Below are positions 34,191-46,379 of a DNA stretch of 64,000 nucleotides, in pieces. The notes under the pieces are model-generated. The model was given only the letters and a program-made list of their open reading frames with translations. It searched no databases and was not told the origin of the DNA. Made by a program: the position numbers and the translations under genes. How positions within the stretch are numbered: the first letter of the stretch is position 1; each line of letters starts with the position of its first letter. The DNA is from Schistosoma haematobium (Eukaryota; Platyhelminthes; Trematoda; Strigeidida; Schistosomatidae): the NCBI RefSeq assembly GCF_000699445.3, contig NC_067195.1:20097287-20161286 (forward strand). The letters run 5' to 3'.

Positions 34191-36033
34191 TGTGTTTTCA
34201 CGATATGATTTTTCTTAGTTTCCTACAACATGTTATGTGATAAAATCTATCTTTATACTACATTCATTAATCTACAAGAAAATCTAAATTGGTGCTTCTC
34301 TTTTAGATTGTTCATTTAAAACTATTCATATGTGTTAGATTTTACAACAAACTTTTGTGTGACATAAATGTCAAAACTATCGAAACGTGAGTTTACAGCT
34401 TAAAGAAGCAACTAATGCTGATTATATTTAAAACACTATGGGGACTGATGCTGTCAGCAGAATTCTCAGCCATAGTCCACAGTATCATAGTTATAGATGT
34501 TACTACTGGATTATTTGGGTGATGGAAGATCTTTTGAAATACTAGGATGTTTTGTACATTAATTAAATGGATCAATAGAAGTACTGAAAACACTGGAATG
34601 TTATCGGGAGGATTTCGTCAGTACTAAGGACTAGACAAAATTATTTTCGTTACTACTTTGAGTGACTTACAAAGATGATTTATTCTAATGGTGTTAAACA
34701 GGAATGATATGACTTGCTAGATTATGTCGAGGTCACATCTCTCTATCACTATCTAATCTTGTGTATCTTGTTGTGATAACACTGTGAATCATCTTACTTG
34801 CTGACTCTCTAGAATACATAAGGTTTAACAGGGATAGTTCCATCTCTTGATAGGAACAGATTAGAGAAGGATTCATAATAAAAAATAACACTGAGGACAT
34901 AAAAAACGCTGAAACTATTAATCCTTTCGATATAACGTTTCTGATATGTCTAAGTGATTTCAGGAAAAAATAAACTCCAAGACAATAAAAAACGGATCCT
35001 TATGTAATTGTGAAGCATTTTATAAACTAGTAGTAAGATTGACCTTAAGATGAATCTTTAAGAAATGTGTACCGATAGTCAGAGATAAACCTCAGCCAAA
35101 TAAAAATTCAAGTCTCCACACTTTACCGAAAATTCAAGAGTGCGTATTCTGGTGACGATTATTTCAACTTCATCATTCAAAATGGTGTGAATGCTTTTGT
35201 TGTTATATTATGACCCGTCTAGTTGGACAACTTTTGTTTCTTATATACATATCTTAAGAAGTTATAGAGTAAACAGATTGTTCAATGTATACATATTCGA
35301 AAGCAAATAGTCAACTTTAAGTTATTATCATATCAAATATTTTATTGAAATCGTGAATCGATCTAAGCTGGGTTACCACTAAAAGCCTGGACGACCGTTT
35401 CGTCCTAGAATGGGACGTCTTAGCAGTGCGCATGCATGGTTCCGTACGCAGAACTCGGACCCAGGACTTTCGGTCTCGCGCTCACACTTAACCTCTAGAC
35501 AACTGAGCCTAGATGGGTAAGATCAGCTAATGATTTTAATGAAGTCCAACAATTTCCACACCTTCATAATCCAATATTTTATATTAGACTAGGAGTACAT
35601 ATAGTCCTATGTTTAACTTTCTCCTATTTTCGTGGAGATTTAAACATTGCTCTGTCTCTTCTAATTTGAATATTTAATTAGCCTTCATATAAAACGTTCC
35701 CCCGAAAGTTTGTGTACATATATAAAAGCTTTTTGTTTTGAAAATACTGAAGAAATCCTGAATTTGCCAAGTCAGCACTTTTTTCACGAAAATCTCTCTT
35801 AAAATTGTCACATATAGATCTAGACACCTCATATGAAAATGTCTAGCAGAGTTTAGTTATTCTGTAATGAAAGTGCTCGTTAAAGGTTCCTAAATTATGA
35901 GTTGAAAATTTATTGTGAATATACTGAGTCACAGACAGTCGTTTCCTGAAAATCCCAGAAATTTTCAATCTTTTTACTAGTATTCATACAGTTTTTTTCC
36001 ATGTATAGCATATATTTCTTTGTTATCTTACAG
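34191..36033 (+). other. SOAT intron 1, 3' part
   Basis: Contains short element copy g (35343-35520); otherwise nothing recognised. Confidence 0.45.
35343..35520 (-). repeat. tRNA-headed short element with hammerhead-like motif, copy g
   Basis: On the - strand: gtctagaggttaag head, gggtccgagttct B-box-like block, then ctgctaagacgtcccattctaggacgaaacggtcgtcc. Stem II (GTCCC..GGAC), GAAAC and GTC are intact, but CTGANGA has become CTAAGAC, so it should be inactive. Confidence 0.7.
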
Positions 36034-36424
36034 GCATAAAACAGAGTGTAAATCGCTAACCTCCCACAGTCTACCAACGAAACATTATCGCACTCGTGAC
36101 TCTGTACTGACTACACTGTTTCAAATCTCTCATATACGTACTGTTTATAATATATTTGTTGCTGTGACAATAATCTTCTCAGCGAATACAGTGATACAAG
36201 ATTTTATTGATCCTAAGATTAATCTATATGCCTACGATATGGACATATTGCGATTCACATTTGGTAATTTAGATGATGTATTCCGTATATGGCTTTCAAT
36301 GAAGATGTCCACTATTTTTATACCATTTTGGGGTGTTCTATTGTGGATGGCTTATAGACCAAAGGTTGGCAAGAAAATCTGTCCAACGGATTGGATTTTC
36401 TTTATTGCGTATATCATTTATCAG
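36034..36424 (+). CDS. SOAT: SOAT, second coding exon
   Basis: Acceptor ttgttatcttacag is followed by G, completing a Lys codon split from exon 1. The exon covers residues 112-242. HIRTVYNIFVAVTIIF matches the start of the conserved SOAT membrane domain (vertebrate HIRTIYHMFIALLILF). Three hydrophobic segments are visible: around residues 150-170, 200-220 and the end of the exon (DWIFFIAYIIYQ). It ends CAG|gttagt, phase 0, in the middle of the third membrane segment. The joined sequence IIYQ-VVFFMTSF has the same length, within one residue, as the vertebrate segment. Confidence 0.93.
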
Positions 36425-38115
36425 GTTAGTTGAATTTTAATATCTGTTTATTCTTCTAGATTTATATTTTTTCATCTTTTACTTAATTAAATCTGCTTGC
36501 AGTTTTAACCGTGTTGATCATATAAACAACCACTGATAAGTGTGATTCATACTGGCGAAAAAAGATATCAGTCTTCAGGATTAAATAGAGTAAACTTTTT
36601 GTATAGTATGTATCATAATCTACCATAGTTTAGTCGGTTGGCTGGTGATCATCATTTCATTTCTCAAACTACTAAAAATCTGAAAACTAGACAAAATTAT
36701 TTATTTTCAATGATGTACAACAGAGGAAATTTTCACGAAATACCATGACCAATGATTTTAGTCAAGATAAGAGTGGCAGAATGTGTTTACTGTTAATATT
36801 AGTCAATAGTTATAAAACACCAATGCATTCTTCCTGAAATCGGAAATCGTTGTCTGGTGAAAATGTTTGAAGTGATGTTTTTGATTAAGTACGTCGATGT
36901 CTACGCGAAACAAATACTTCTACCTTTTCTATTGTTTTGTTGAAACAAATCGATCATAAAATGTAAACGAGCAATTTATTAGTAAATTAAACAGCTGCAG
37001 AAAGATTTGACAATATTAGTGAATTTTTCTATCAAGAATTAGCAATGCCAAAAAACTATGGAAAACCAGTAAGTACTGAATAGACGTTTCATTTTATGTT
37101 GACTCACTTCGACAGTAAATACCAACGATGAACAGCATTGTGTTTAACCTTCTGATTTACATGTTGTCGTCATCATTTAGGAAAAACTTTTATTGTTGTT
37201 TAAATTCATTGACTATCAAATACAGGGAAACAAGAACAAATAATATTATCTGATCAATTTCAAGAACAACAGAAGAGTAAACAGATGTTTCAATCATCAA
37301 ATTCTGTAATCCCATAAATGCTCTTATTTTTCTTGTATAAAATGAAATTGATAAGAATCCACTGGCTGAAATTCGTAAGCAATTGTAAAGAAAATAATGG
37401 CTCACTGGTTCAGTGTTATATTGTTAAGAACTTTCATTTAGGATTTGAAACATAATTTCCAATTAAGAAGCCAATAAAATTAAATGAAAAAAGTAAGATA
37501 ATCAACTATCCTAAATAACATTAGCTCCAAAGATTTTTCAAATCATAATTAGCGACTTAAGCTAGTGAATAGCACAATTTGTTCAATATTTCACTGATAC
37601 ACACTATGAATAATAATAATAATACTGTTAATAGTATGAACTAATAGAACTTCTATAGGATAATCGATTATTACATTTTTATGACCATTGTATTGTACTA
37701 CAAGTTATAAATTTCACCAATAAATACCATTTGGAATCACATGATAATAACGAGATGTAATTCACATGAACAAGTTAGTAAAACAGATTAATTTCAAGGT
37801 TTAGTATATAGAAATTCGAAGTGGTCGATTAGCGTCTGTATATAATTAAAAAAATAATATGACAAACATCTTACGATTTATTAATTTTCCTATGAATATT
37901 AATAAGAACATAAAAATGAAATGATCCATCTATAAATAACAATTCTAATGAAACATCTTGGATTGGTATGGTAGTTTAACCTTAGCGCCAAGGTACAACA
38001 GAAGAATTATAACGCATCTAGAAAACATTCAGAATTAAAGCTTTCTATAAAACAACCAACAATCTTCGAAGTGCTTTAGTTATAATTAAATATAAGATCC
38101 CGTTAACATCCAAAC

Positions 38116-38597
38116 TGTTATAACTTGTGGCCTCCAATTAGAGAGCAATGAATTATCGATCGGACAAATGACGCGTAAAACCCCTACGAGCAGCCTGGAG
38201 TCCTGATTGGTCCCGCTTTCCGCCTGGCCCAGACAGTTAAGTACAGAATACCAATCTCAGCCTCTAAGATATGAATCATTTATTTCAAACATACTCGGTT
38301 TATACACCAACCAGACAGACCACATAGTACCAATAAAATAGGAAATAAAATTTATACAAGATTTGGCCAAATGTGGCTGTGAATGTGGGAGGTAGTGATT
38401 AATAGATGGGGAATAGTTCAAGAATGGAAAATCATCTAGTAACAGTTCATAGGTTAAAATAAAGCTTATGATAAGAGAGACATGAATATTAATAATTTAG
38501 TTAACTAATAATTATACGATAAAAATATACGTATAGTATTGGTCCACAAATGGATCCCAAAAATTACCACTCATTATTCTTATTGGGACATGACACA
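38116..38597. mobile_element. Possible solo LTR-like repeat
   Basis: A stretch starting tgttataacttgtgg, with a GC-richer first 150 bases (cgcctggcccagacagtt), an internal aataaaat and an end near gggacatgaca. Its composition differs from the surrounding intron. The TG..CA ends suggest an LTR, but I see no clear target duplication and no second copy here. Confidence 0.3.
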
Positions 38598-39784
38598 AAG
38601 AAAATTAAGTCTACAGTTTAATTTGTGTCGATTGTAATGCATGTTTTGTTGGATACTCTTCTCGTGAAAGCTGGACTTGAGCCAAGGAACACTTAAACTA
38701 CACCAGAAAATCTAATAATCCTGTGGAGTCGCAAAATCTATAAATTAAACCGGCAATAGCAGTACAGGTTATTTTGAATAACCACCAAGTCGAGATTACA
38801 AATATATAGATAATCCTAAAAGGTCTTTCCAATTATAAAGAAAGCCGAGTAGCTTAAACATTTCGTTTGATACTAAACTCCCCTGTCCTCAACAGGAAAG
38901 AAGGACTGACTACTTACTCATCCACCTTGATCTATTTATTATAACAATAAATGTGGCTTTGTTCATATTATACACAACTAACACTGGCATTCACACACAG
39001 ATTTCAACACTGCTACTTTATATTGAAAATTTCACATTTTTCATATCCATAAAAATAGATAAAATCGATGCCTCACACAGAATTATTGACCCAAATTTAA
39101 CATGACATTGACGTGACCAGACCTATTTTAACTTTGGTATCGACTGAACTAAATATTCTGGCTTGTTCATATTCTCCAGTTAAACTTGTGTTAATTTAAA
39201 ATTAATTTATTTACGCTGAACAAGTGGTTTACCTCGAATCACAATATGCCAGGAATTCAAAATTTTACAATCTTTGGGATATCTTTATTTACTATGACGA
39301 TTGTTATTCATCACTCATAAGTCTGATATGTACTAGGTATCTGTTTGTTAGTCATTCAGTTAATAGTGAACAACTTGTGCTTTGACGAAAATATGCGTTG
39401 ATTCAAGCTGTTACACAATATCACACAATTTTAAGATTCTTTATAAATAGGCAGTATCAATAACCCATTTACACTCAACTTTAAAACATGTGACACTCGT
39501 GATAATACAAATGAGGATAGGAATATTGATATTAATGAATTTACAATATCTTAGTGCTTCTGTTTGTGTAATTTCGAAATAAATTTAGAGAGAGTTAAAT
39601 GATACTTTGGAATGTTTTTGATTCATTGCAAAGTTTGTTCGTAAACTTGTTAACATTTTTATCGGGCAGTTGCTTACAAAGCTTCATGTACTCGAACGTA
39701 CTCAGATTTTGGAGAAAATCATATCCTAACTAAAGGAGGTCAAATATTTGAAGCTTGATACTAAGAAGTGACTTTGATTAAACA

Positions 39785-39905
39785 AACATTGAAAACCAGA
39801 ATACGTTGGACAGCTGTTTCATCCTAGTATGGAGCTCCACAGAAGTGCACATTTTTGAGCTTGTAGGGGAAAGAACTCAGGACCTTCAACTTCAAATTCA
39901 ACAAT
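39785..39905 (-). repeat. tRNA-headed short element, degenerate copy h
   Basis: gttggacagctgtttcatcctagtatggagctcc matches the hammerhead half of the family in - orientation; several core positions changed. Confidence 0.5.
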
Positions 39906-40254
39906 CTTCATAATCCTCTATAAAAACTTGTCAAATATGATTTATAAGTTTCGTTCTCGTTCGGTTTATTTGGCTATAACTATTGTGTTACTACACGAAT
40001 CCTGTTAAAGTTGACAGATTAGTTAGGATTATTAAATCCTTAGCGATGATTTGTAAATGTTTTGTAGAACTGTATTGAAAGACATGGAAATGTTTAACGT
40101 TATCCATTTATTCATATGTTAATCGTTAGATGATTGATTGGATCTAAAACCTATTGAAATGGAATGATAATATTCACATTTAAAATTAATGGTGTGAAAT
40201 TCGTTTGTTTTTGTTGTTTGAATCTTTCCATTGATGTGATCAATCTTACTTGAC

Positions 40255-40515
40255 ATATGTGCATCCTGTGCGAATTGTCTTGATATTGCCGTTAATTCAC
40301 AAGCATCTCACGCAGAGTTAGTGGAATCCAAGACAAGAGTTCCATACTACTCGAGATTCGTCAGTAGGTCTCTGTACCCCTGTGTTGTTGCTTACATCAG
40401 GACACGAACCCAGTACCTTTCGCCTCAACAACCCAACAAAGTACATCCAGTTAACATGTCCCAAATGGAATGAAACGCATGTTCTGAATCTTCTTCCTAG
40501 CCACTGTTCAACTTT
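40255..40515 (+). repeat. Sm-alpha-like short element with dead hammerhead
   Basis: Same order as 30410-30610: gcatcctgtgcgaattgtcttgatatt, then ccagttaacatgtcccaaatggaatgaaacgcatgttctgaatc (40447-40490), then ctagccactgttcaactttg. GAAAC is intact. CTGATGA is TTAACAT and GTC is GTT, so it should not cleave. Confidence 0.65.
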
Positions 40516-41741
40516 GTTTAAAGTATTCTAAAATTTCTAGCATGAAATTCGTTCCCCATGAACGATTCACAATTTAATTTAAAAAGACTGTGAACTCTTC
40601 AGATAATGGGACAATGTTTTTGTAGTTTCTTCGAATGTTTACATGACATAAATTCTCAGTGAAGTAATATTTTGACAGCAAACTACTGCTTTGTACGAAT
40701 CTCCACTCATTACGTGAGCTAAATAGCTCATCCTTCTGTAAGTTATGGAAGTAATGAATAGAAAGTTGTTGCTCAAGGAGATAACCTCAAATGATGTCAG
40801 TAAACTTATCAACCTCTGTAATATCTATAGGTATAATCAAGAACTGTGCCCCACACTATTATATATTCACGATAAGGTCCTATAAAATGCATTTTTACAA
40901 TCCTGAGTACCACAAAACGACTGTGACCAATGATCAAAAGGATAAATGATGTCCAACTACTCTATAAAGTTTTAGTTTTTGACTCCATTTTCTGACAGAT
41001 AAACATATCGACAGACTATATAAGCTTTATGGTTTTACTTGCGATAAGCATACAGATTATACTGCCCAAAAATCACGTAAACTTCCATTCGGTTGCATCA
41101 CTTCGTATTTGACAACTTCATTTTTAAAGTACTTATTTATTTAAAAAGATTAGTCCCTTTGATAACCTTATATAATCCAGCGAGAAAAGAAATTGCTTCC
41201 TCCTACCTCCAAATTTGTCTTTTTCACCTTGTATTTTTCATACAGAATGTCTTAACGAGTATATATACATACATAGTTCTGATAACCTTCATCTTCTGAT
41301 TGTATTATCCGAACGTATTTATTTGTTTCCCAGTTTAGCTCAGATAAGAAATCGAATATTACCAAATTATACAATGTGTTTTTTATTGATTTAAAACCAA
41401 GTGAAGTTTAGTCATGTTTTTAGATACAATACAGATATCTGATTAGTACTGATCTAATACTACGTACAACTTTTAGGTAACCTTCAATTATACCAACATT
41501 TTCTTACTGTGAAAATAGTAGGAAATATGATTGAAACTAAATTAAACAACTAGATAATAGTACGGTAGATGTAAATATATACTACAATTCATTTAAATAT
41601 ATGTTCGAATAAGTACATTGACAAGTATTGATTAGATTTATGATACAATAGCTGTACCCAAATTTCATTCATCAGAGAATGTTGCATAAGTCAGATTTCT
41701 TAGTAATAATCACATCGTGGATTGGTTGAAGTTAGAAATTA

Positions 41742-41935
41742 ACACCGTTGGATGCCAGCTCAGTAGTCTGGAGGTTAGGCGTTTGGGCCTGAGACCGAAG
41801 GTCTTCGGTCCGAGTCTCGTGCATGGGATCGTGGATTCTTACTGCTGAGGAGCCCCATACTAGAAGGAAACGGCCGTCCAGTGCTTCCAGGTTTTCCATA
41901 GTGGTCTGGCTTTAATCGACTCGTGAATACAACTA
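41742..41935 (+). repeat. tRNA-headed short element with intact hammerhead core, copy i
   Basis: cagctcagtagtctggaggtta looks like a tRNA A box. The expected B-box position reads cggtccgagtctc (altered from ggttcgaatcc). Then follows the hammerhead half and the tail ggttttccatagtggtctggctttaatcgac. Confidence 0.75.
41838..41892 (+). ncRNA. Hammerhead-type motif of the tRNA-headed element family
   Basis: CTGAGGA core at 41845-41851, GAAAC at 41867-41871 and GTC at 41876-41878. Stem III is the loopless palindrome ACGGCCGT (41870-41877), the same arrangement as ACGCGCGT in Sm-alpha. Such motifs usually work as dimers. Stem II (GCCCC against AGAAGG) is damaged compared with GTCCC/GGAC in copies a and g. 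Confidence 0.6.
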
Positions 41936-42357
41936 TTAAATAATTACACTTATTGATCGATGATTAATATGCAATATTATTTTTGTTTTGCTTTCTGTTT
42001 TGTTGGGATGTTGTCAATTGAGTTGTAATATGGGCGCTAGTCTAATTAACCCAACATTGAAGCACAATATGTTCAAATTATTCTACGGGGATTCTTTGGC
42101 ATAAAACTCGTTCCACTGTTTTCTCAAAGATGTTTATCTGAAGAAAAATAAACCATGCTTTTTTTACTAGTATAATACTTTGCTACAAAGTGCAAGAGAA
42201 ATCCATTTTAAATACTAGTTATGCATGCGCATTTGTGGACTATATACATCAGTGAAGGAAGCTAGAAAGTTGTGATGCTAAACAAGTTTTTTTCTTTCGA
42301 CAATAACAAACTACTTGGTTGAGAAGTTAATAGGGATTATTACAATTAATATTAGTT

Positions 42358-42445
42358 TGGGTCTCCCAGCAGTGTACACCCACAGTCTTGCTAAGGGTCA
42401 AACCGAAGACATTCAGACCCTCCAGTAAAGAACTAACCTCCAATC
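42358..42445 (-). repeat. tRNA-headed short element, degenerate copy j
   Basis: gtctcccagcagtgtacaccc.. and ..gaagacattcagaccctcc match the family in - orientation, lacking the hammerhead 3' half. Confidence 0.4.
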
Positions 42446-43206
42446 AATAATTTAGGATTGAATGGTTCACATTTACAAATTCACACAGCTCTTGATTGAT
42501 AAATTGGGTACCGAAAGTACGTCATATGCTTAGCATTTCGAAAATAAAAGTGCTAAAAATTTCAATACTCTTAATTACGTAAATTTGAAATTACTTAAAA
42601 GTTGAATATCAAATCGATTTTTATTTAAAATAAAGTACTTTGATAGACATACAATAGATGACTTGATAAAGAATTGAGTTTTTATGTTTTTACTCACAGG
42701 CTGTTTTAATTGTAAGCAGATATAAATTGGTTAATCAATGGTATTTTTTGTGCCTGGATATTAATGATTATCACCATATTTTCAAAGTGTTTAGTTTTAT
42801 GCAAATCTAAGTTCAGATTTTAGTGGGACCCTAACCATCTCTTAACCAATGCTGATATTCAAGTTCTTAAGAAGCATTTTAAATTCTCTAATTGGTCGAA
42901 TGTGTAAACTATCCATTTTATAGCTATATATTCCAATTCTTGAATTAATTGAACATCTTAAATTATTAAAATTATCCTATTCCCCTGATCATCACTCTAT
43001 GAAATGACTAACTAGTTATCACTTGAAGAAGATTAGTCTTAGTATCAGTTCTAAATCATATATATGTATAATGTTACTTTGCTTTCTAAATGTCTAAATG
43101 AGAATTTTTACCTTAATTGACTATATCGGTTCAAAAATGACTTCATGTTGGTATTTTCCAAAGATTTTATAAATATATATTTTTCTTTTATTAAACGTAA
43201 ATATAG

Positions 43207-44253
43207 GTGGTGTTTTTTATGACGTCATTTCGCTTTACAATAATTTGTGACTTGCCACCGGCTAGTACAGCAATCGTCACAGGTGAACAAGTTCGATTAG
43301 TTATGAAATCACATGCATTCGTACGCTATGCAATTGGTAGAATATTTGAAGAAGGTCAAGATGAATCAACACCACCATCACCAACGACCACTGTAACAGC
43401 AGGAATCAACAATCATCATCATGTAAACCAATCAAATTCATGTGTTATAGAAATGGAGGAATTTCCTAATTTCTCACGTTATCTTTATTTTTTGCTAGCC
43501 CCAACTTTAGTTTATCGTGAAAAATATCCACGTACTCGTAGTATACGATGGTATTTTGTTTTTTCTAATTTCTTACAAGTAATTGTTTGTTTTATATTTA
43601 GTTATTATATTTTTATGCGTTTTTGTTTCCTACCATTTTCCCAACTTGGTAAATTAAAAAAATTTTCATTCAAGAAATATATTCTAACATCAACAGCTTG
43701 TACGTTACCAGGTGGTTTATTAATGCTGATCGCATTCTATTCATTTTTGCATTCATGGCTGAATGCATTTGCTGAAATGTTACGTTTTGGTGATCGTTTA
43801 TTTTATAAAGATTGGTGGAATGCAACAACATTTAGTGTATGGTATCGTACATGGAATGTAATTGTACACGATTGGTTATATACTTATATTTATCGTGATA
43901 TACAATTCTTAATTGGAAAACATTCACGTACATTGGCAGCAACCGCTGTTTTTTGGTTATCAGCCGGTGTACATGAGTATATTCTAATGATGAGTTTAAG
44001 ATATTGTTTACCAGTGTTATTTTTATTTTTTAGTGTAGGTGGTTATGTGTTATTTTTTGTACAGGGTAGTGGACGTGGTTGGAATGTAGTTATTTGGATA
44101 TTATTATTTATTGGTTGGGGTCAAATGATTTGTTTATATTCAATGGAATGGTATGCACGAAAAAACTGTCCACCAGTTATGGATGGTTATCTGAATTTCT
44201 TTATGCCACATATTATATTATGTCCTAGTACTAACCATACTGGGCATGTTTGA
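43207..44253 (+). CDS. SOAT: SOAT, last exon with catalytic residues and stop
   Basis: After acceptor ..aaatatag this 348-codon exon encodes residues 243-590. Landmarks: CDLPPAS and VMKSHAFVR near the start; RYLYFLLAPTLVYRE; WLNAFAEMLRFGDR; the SOAT signature FYKDWWN (441-447, catalytic-site Asn 447); YRTWNVIVHDWLY; and SAGVHEY with the presumed catalytic His 498. The end, YSMEWYARKNCP, is also typical. FYxDWWN and the preceding motifs favour SOAT over DGAT1, and exon 2's HIRTVY supports this. A low-complexity insert of about 25 residues with STPPSPTTT and a His run (near 295-326) separates the two conserved blocks and is longer than in vertebrates. Stop TGA at 44251-44253; AATAAA signals follow at 44280 and 44484. 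Confidence 0.96.
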   Translation: MVFFMTSFRFTIICDLPPASTAIVTGEQVRLVMKSHAFVRYAIGRIFEEGQDESTPPSPTTTVTAGINNHHHVNQSNSCVIEMEEFPNFSRYLYFLLAPTLVYREKYPRTRSIRWYFVFSNFLQVIVCFIFSYYIFMRFCFLPFSQLGKLKKFSFKKYILTSTACTLPGGLLMLIAFYSFLHSWLNAFAEMLRFGDRLFYKDWWNATTFSVWYRTWNVIVHDWLYTYIYRDIQFLIGKHSRTLAATAVFWLSAGVHEYILMMSLRYCLPVLFLFFSVGGYVLFFVQGSGRGWNVVIWILLFIGWGQMICLYSMEWYARKNCPPVMDGYLNFFMPHIILCPSTNHTGHV

Positions 44254-46379
44254 TATATTTAGGAAGAAACCCAACACAAAATAAAACAGGCAACTTATTG
44301 AAATTTCTATGTATTTCATTTCTTTTCAATTTTATGTCATTGACTTGAAACATAAAGGAAGAATTTGAAAAGCTCTTCAATTATTATTTACTCTGTCATC
44401 TTTCATAAACATATTTTCCAAACTGCTGTCATACAATTCGATTTTTATTTACTTACATTTCTATTTTATTTTATACATAATTAAATAAAACAAATACAAA
44501 GATGTTTCGTTGTTCACAAGATTTTGTTTTGCCGTTGAATTTAATTTACATGACGGTAGTGCTTAGATGAATGTAACTAATAAATAATTATTAATTTTAA
44601 TGACTTTCTAGTTTCGAAGCGCTAACTGTATAGTTGATTTTGGATTTATTACAGATAGGAAAAGATCATAGATAAATGAATGTATCATTGCTAGAATATA
44701 GTTTGGTAAGCAAGCATAAACATTTAAGCCTGAACGGTTTAGCAATATAGGTTGCAAAGTTCTGAGTTTAGAAAGCTAAATATCTATAAATATTTACATA
44801 AAATGCAAACTGTAGAGAGTAGTTGAAAAATGGTTTATAACAGTCATAAAGTTACCAACTTTTAATAAGTCACATGAAGCACTCGAAATATTTTTGAAAT
44901 TATTATTATTATTATTAGAAACATTTAAAACTGCTAAAGGACAAACTATGGGAAATTATGATAGGTTTCTAAGCCATTGGTAATTAGTGAAGAGTTTCCT
45001 ATAGTTCAAATAAGCCGAATGTTCTGAGAAATACTGATTTGTTATGACTTGAGATTCTAACCGATGTGAAGCACTATATTGCCAGTCGGACCGGTGATCT
45101 ATTTTATAAAGTTACGCACTGGCTAACGAACAACAGTCAAGGTCTTATTGCTTATAGGCTCCTGAACCTCCTTCTAATCCAGTAGCCAATAAGAAGACGA
45201 TAACACGAAGGAAATCAGTTCTCTGTTGTACCCAATTCAATGATGATTCAGAACTCGTACAATAATATTACTGGGAATGTGTGAACACATAGCACACTAA
45301 ATAAGAAATCATACTTTAATGATATCATATGTGAAAGGCTGCGGAGCAAACAGTACATAATTAATTTGCACTAAATAGGAAATAATAAAGTATAAAAATA
45401 GTCAATAGGTTCACTGAAAAATCACAGTAACGGGTACGTCGAAATGCAAGAATATCATTACCTATTAACAATGCGGTAAAGATATAAACAATGGTAATAC
45501 GAACCATAACTCTGAAAGCTCCAACTTTCCCAATATTCATGCTGTGTTAATAAATACCTTTTCCGATTATCTCTGGCTGAGATTAAATAAGTTAACTTGA
45601 AACTTTAAAAAATAGGGATGACTAACAGAAGTTTTGTGATGTTAACTTGTAAGAAAGTTTAACACGTACCGGAACCGAACTTAGGGACTTTTGATCTACA
45701 AACAACACATGTACCTCCACCTTTACTCAATTAGTCTTTCGTTCTTAACGAACTCAGATAACAAGCCTATTAAGGCCACTTTAATTTTGCGTTAATACTA
45801 TTACTGATTATTCGAAAATAATCATTTAGAACCTAAATTTCAGGGCAGGATTTTTCATCAAAAAACTAAAATTTAACTAACATATTTAAAAGTACTTCGT
45901 AAGATGAATTTCGTTTTCAGTGCCTAGTTGTTTAGTATTTTATTTCAGTCCACCATTTTCTAGGATTTGTTAAAAATCTTTCTTCCTTCTGTCCAAATTA
46001 TGTCCATTTTATTATAAAAAGTTATTTTAAGACGGGATTTTAACTTTAAGTAAATTGTCGTCTGAATGCGCTTCTCTATTATACGTTAAGAATCCATATA
46101 TTCTATAAGTATTCTCTTTGATTCCAATTTGTTTGATATCACACTTTCAAAACATCATTCTCAAACAATATTTACCTTTGAACATGATAAATGTATGTGC
46201 ATCTTTTTGTAAGTAACTTATATAAACATTTGTAGTGTGTATAGCTGGAAACAGACGATAAAACAAACATTATCACAGTCCTCATATACACCTTCACTTT
46301 GTTTTAGTGGAACCATAGATTAATGTACAAATAAATATCTCTATTGAAAGTCTGAAATAATTACTCCAACGACGTTTGT
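44254..46379. other. Intergenic between SOAT and SR2 fragment
   Basis: SOAT 3' untranslated region at the start and an (ATT)n run at 44902-44917. A slightly GC-richer block at 45060-45300 may be an old repeat but matches nothing I can name. Confidence 0.45.
44280..44285 (+). terminator. Candidate SOAT polyadenylation signal
   Basis: AATAAA 27 bases after the SOAT stop; a second AATAAA at 44484-44489 would give a longer 3' end. Which is used cannot be told from sequence. Confidence 0.4.

Larger units (their letters stand above)
36425..43206 (+). other. SOAT intron 2
   Basis: 6.8 kb bounded by gttagt and ..aaatatag. It holds a possible solo LTR, a relic Sm-alpha element and three tRNA-headed element copies (listed separately). 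The rest is AT-rich with no recognised content. Confidence 0.6.

Noticed and set aside
45060..45330. GC-richer block that could be an LTR
   Set aside because: No second copy, terminal structure or coding link is visible in the window.
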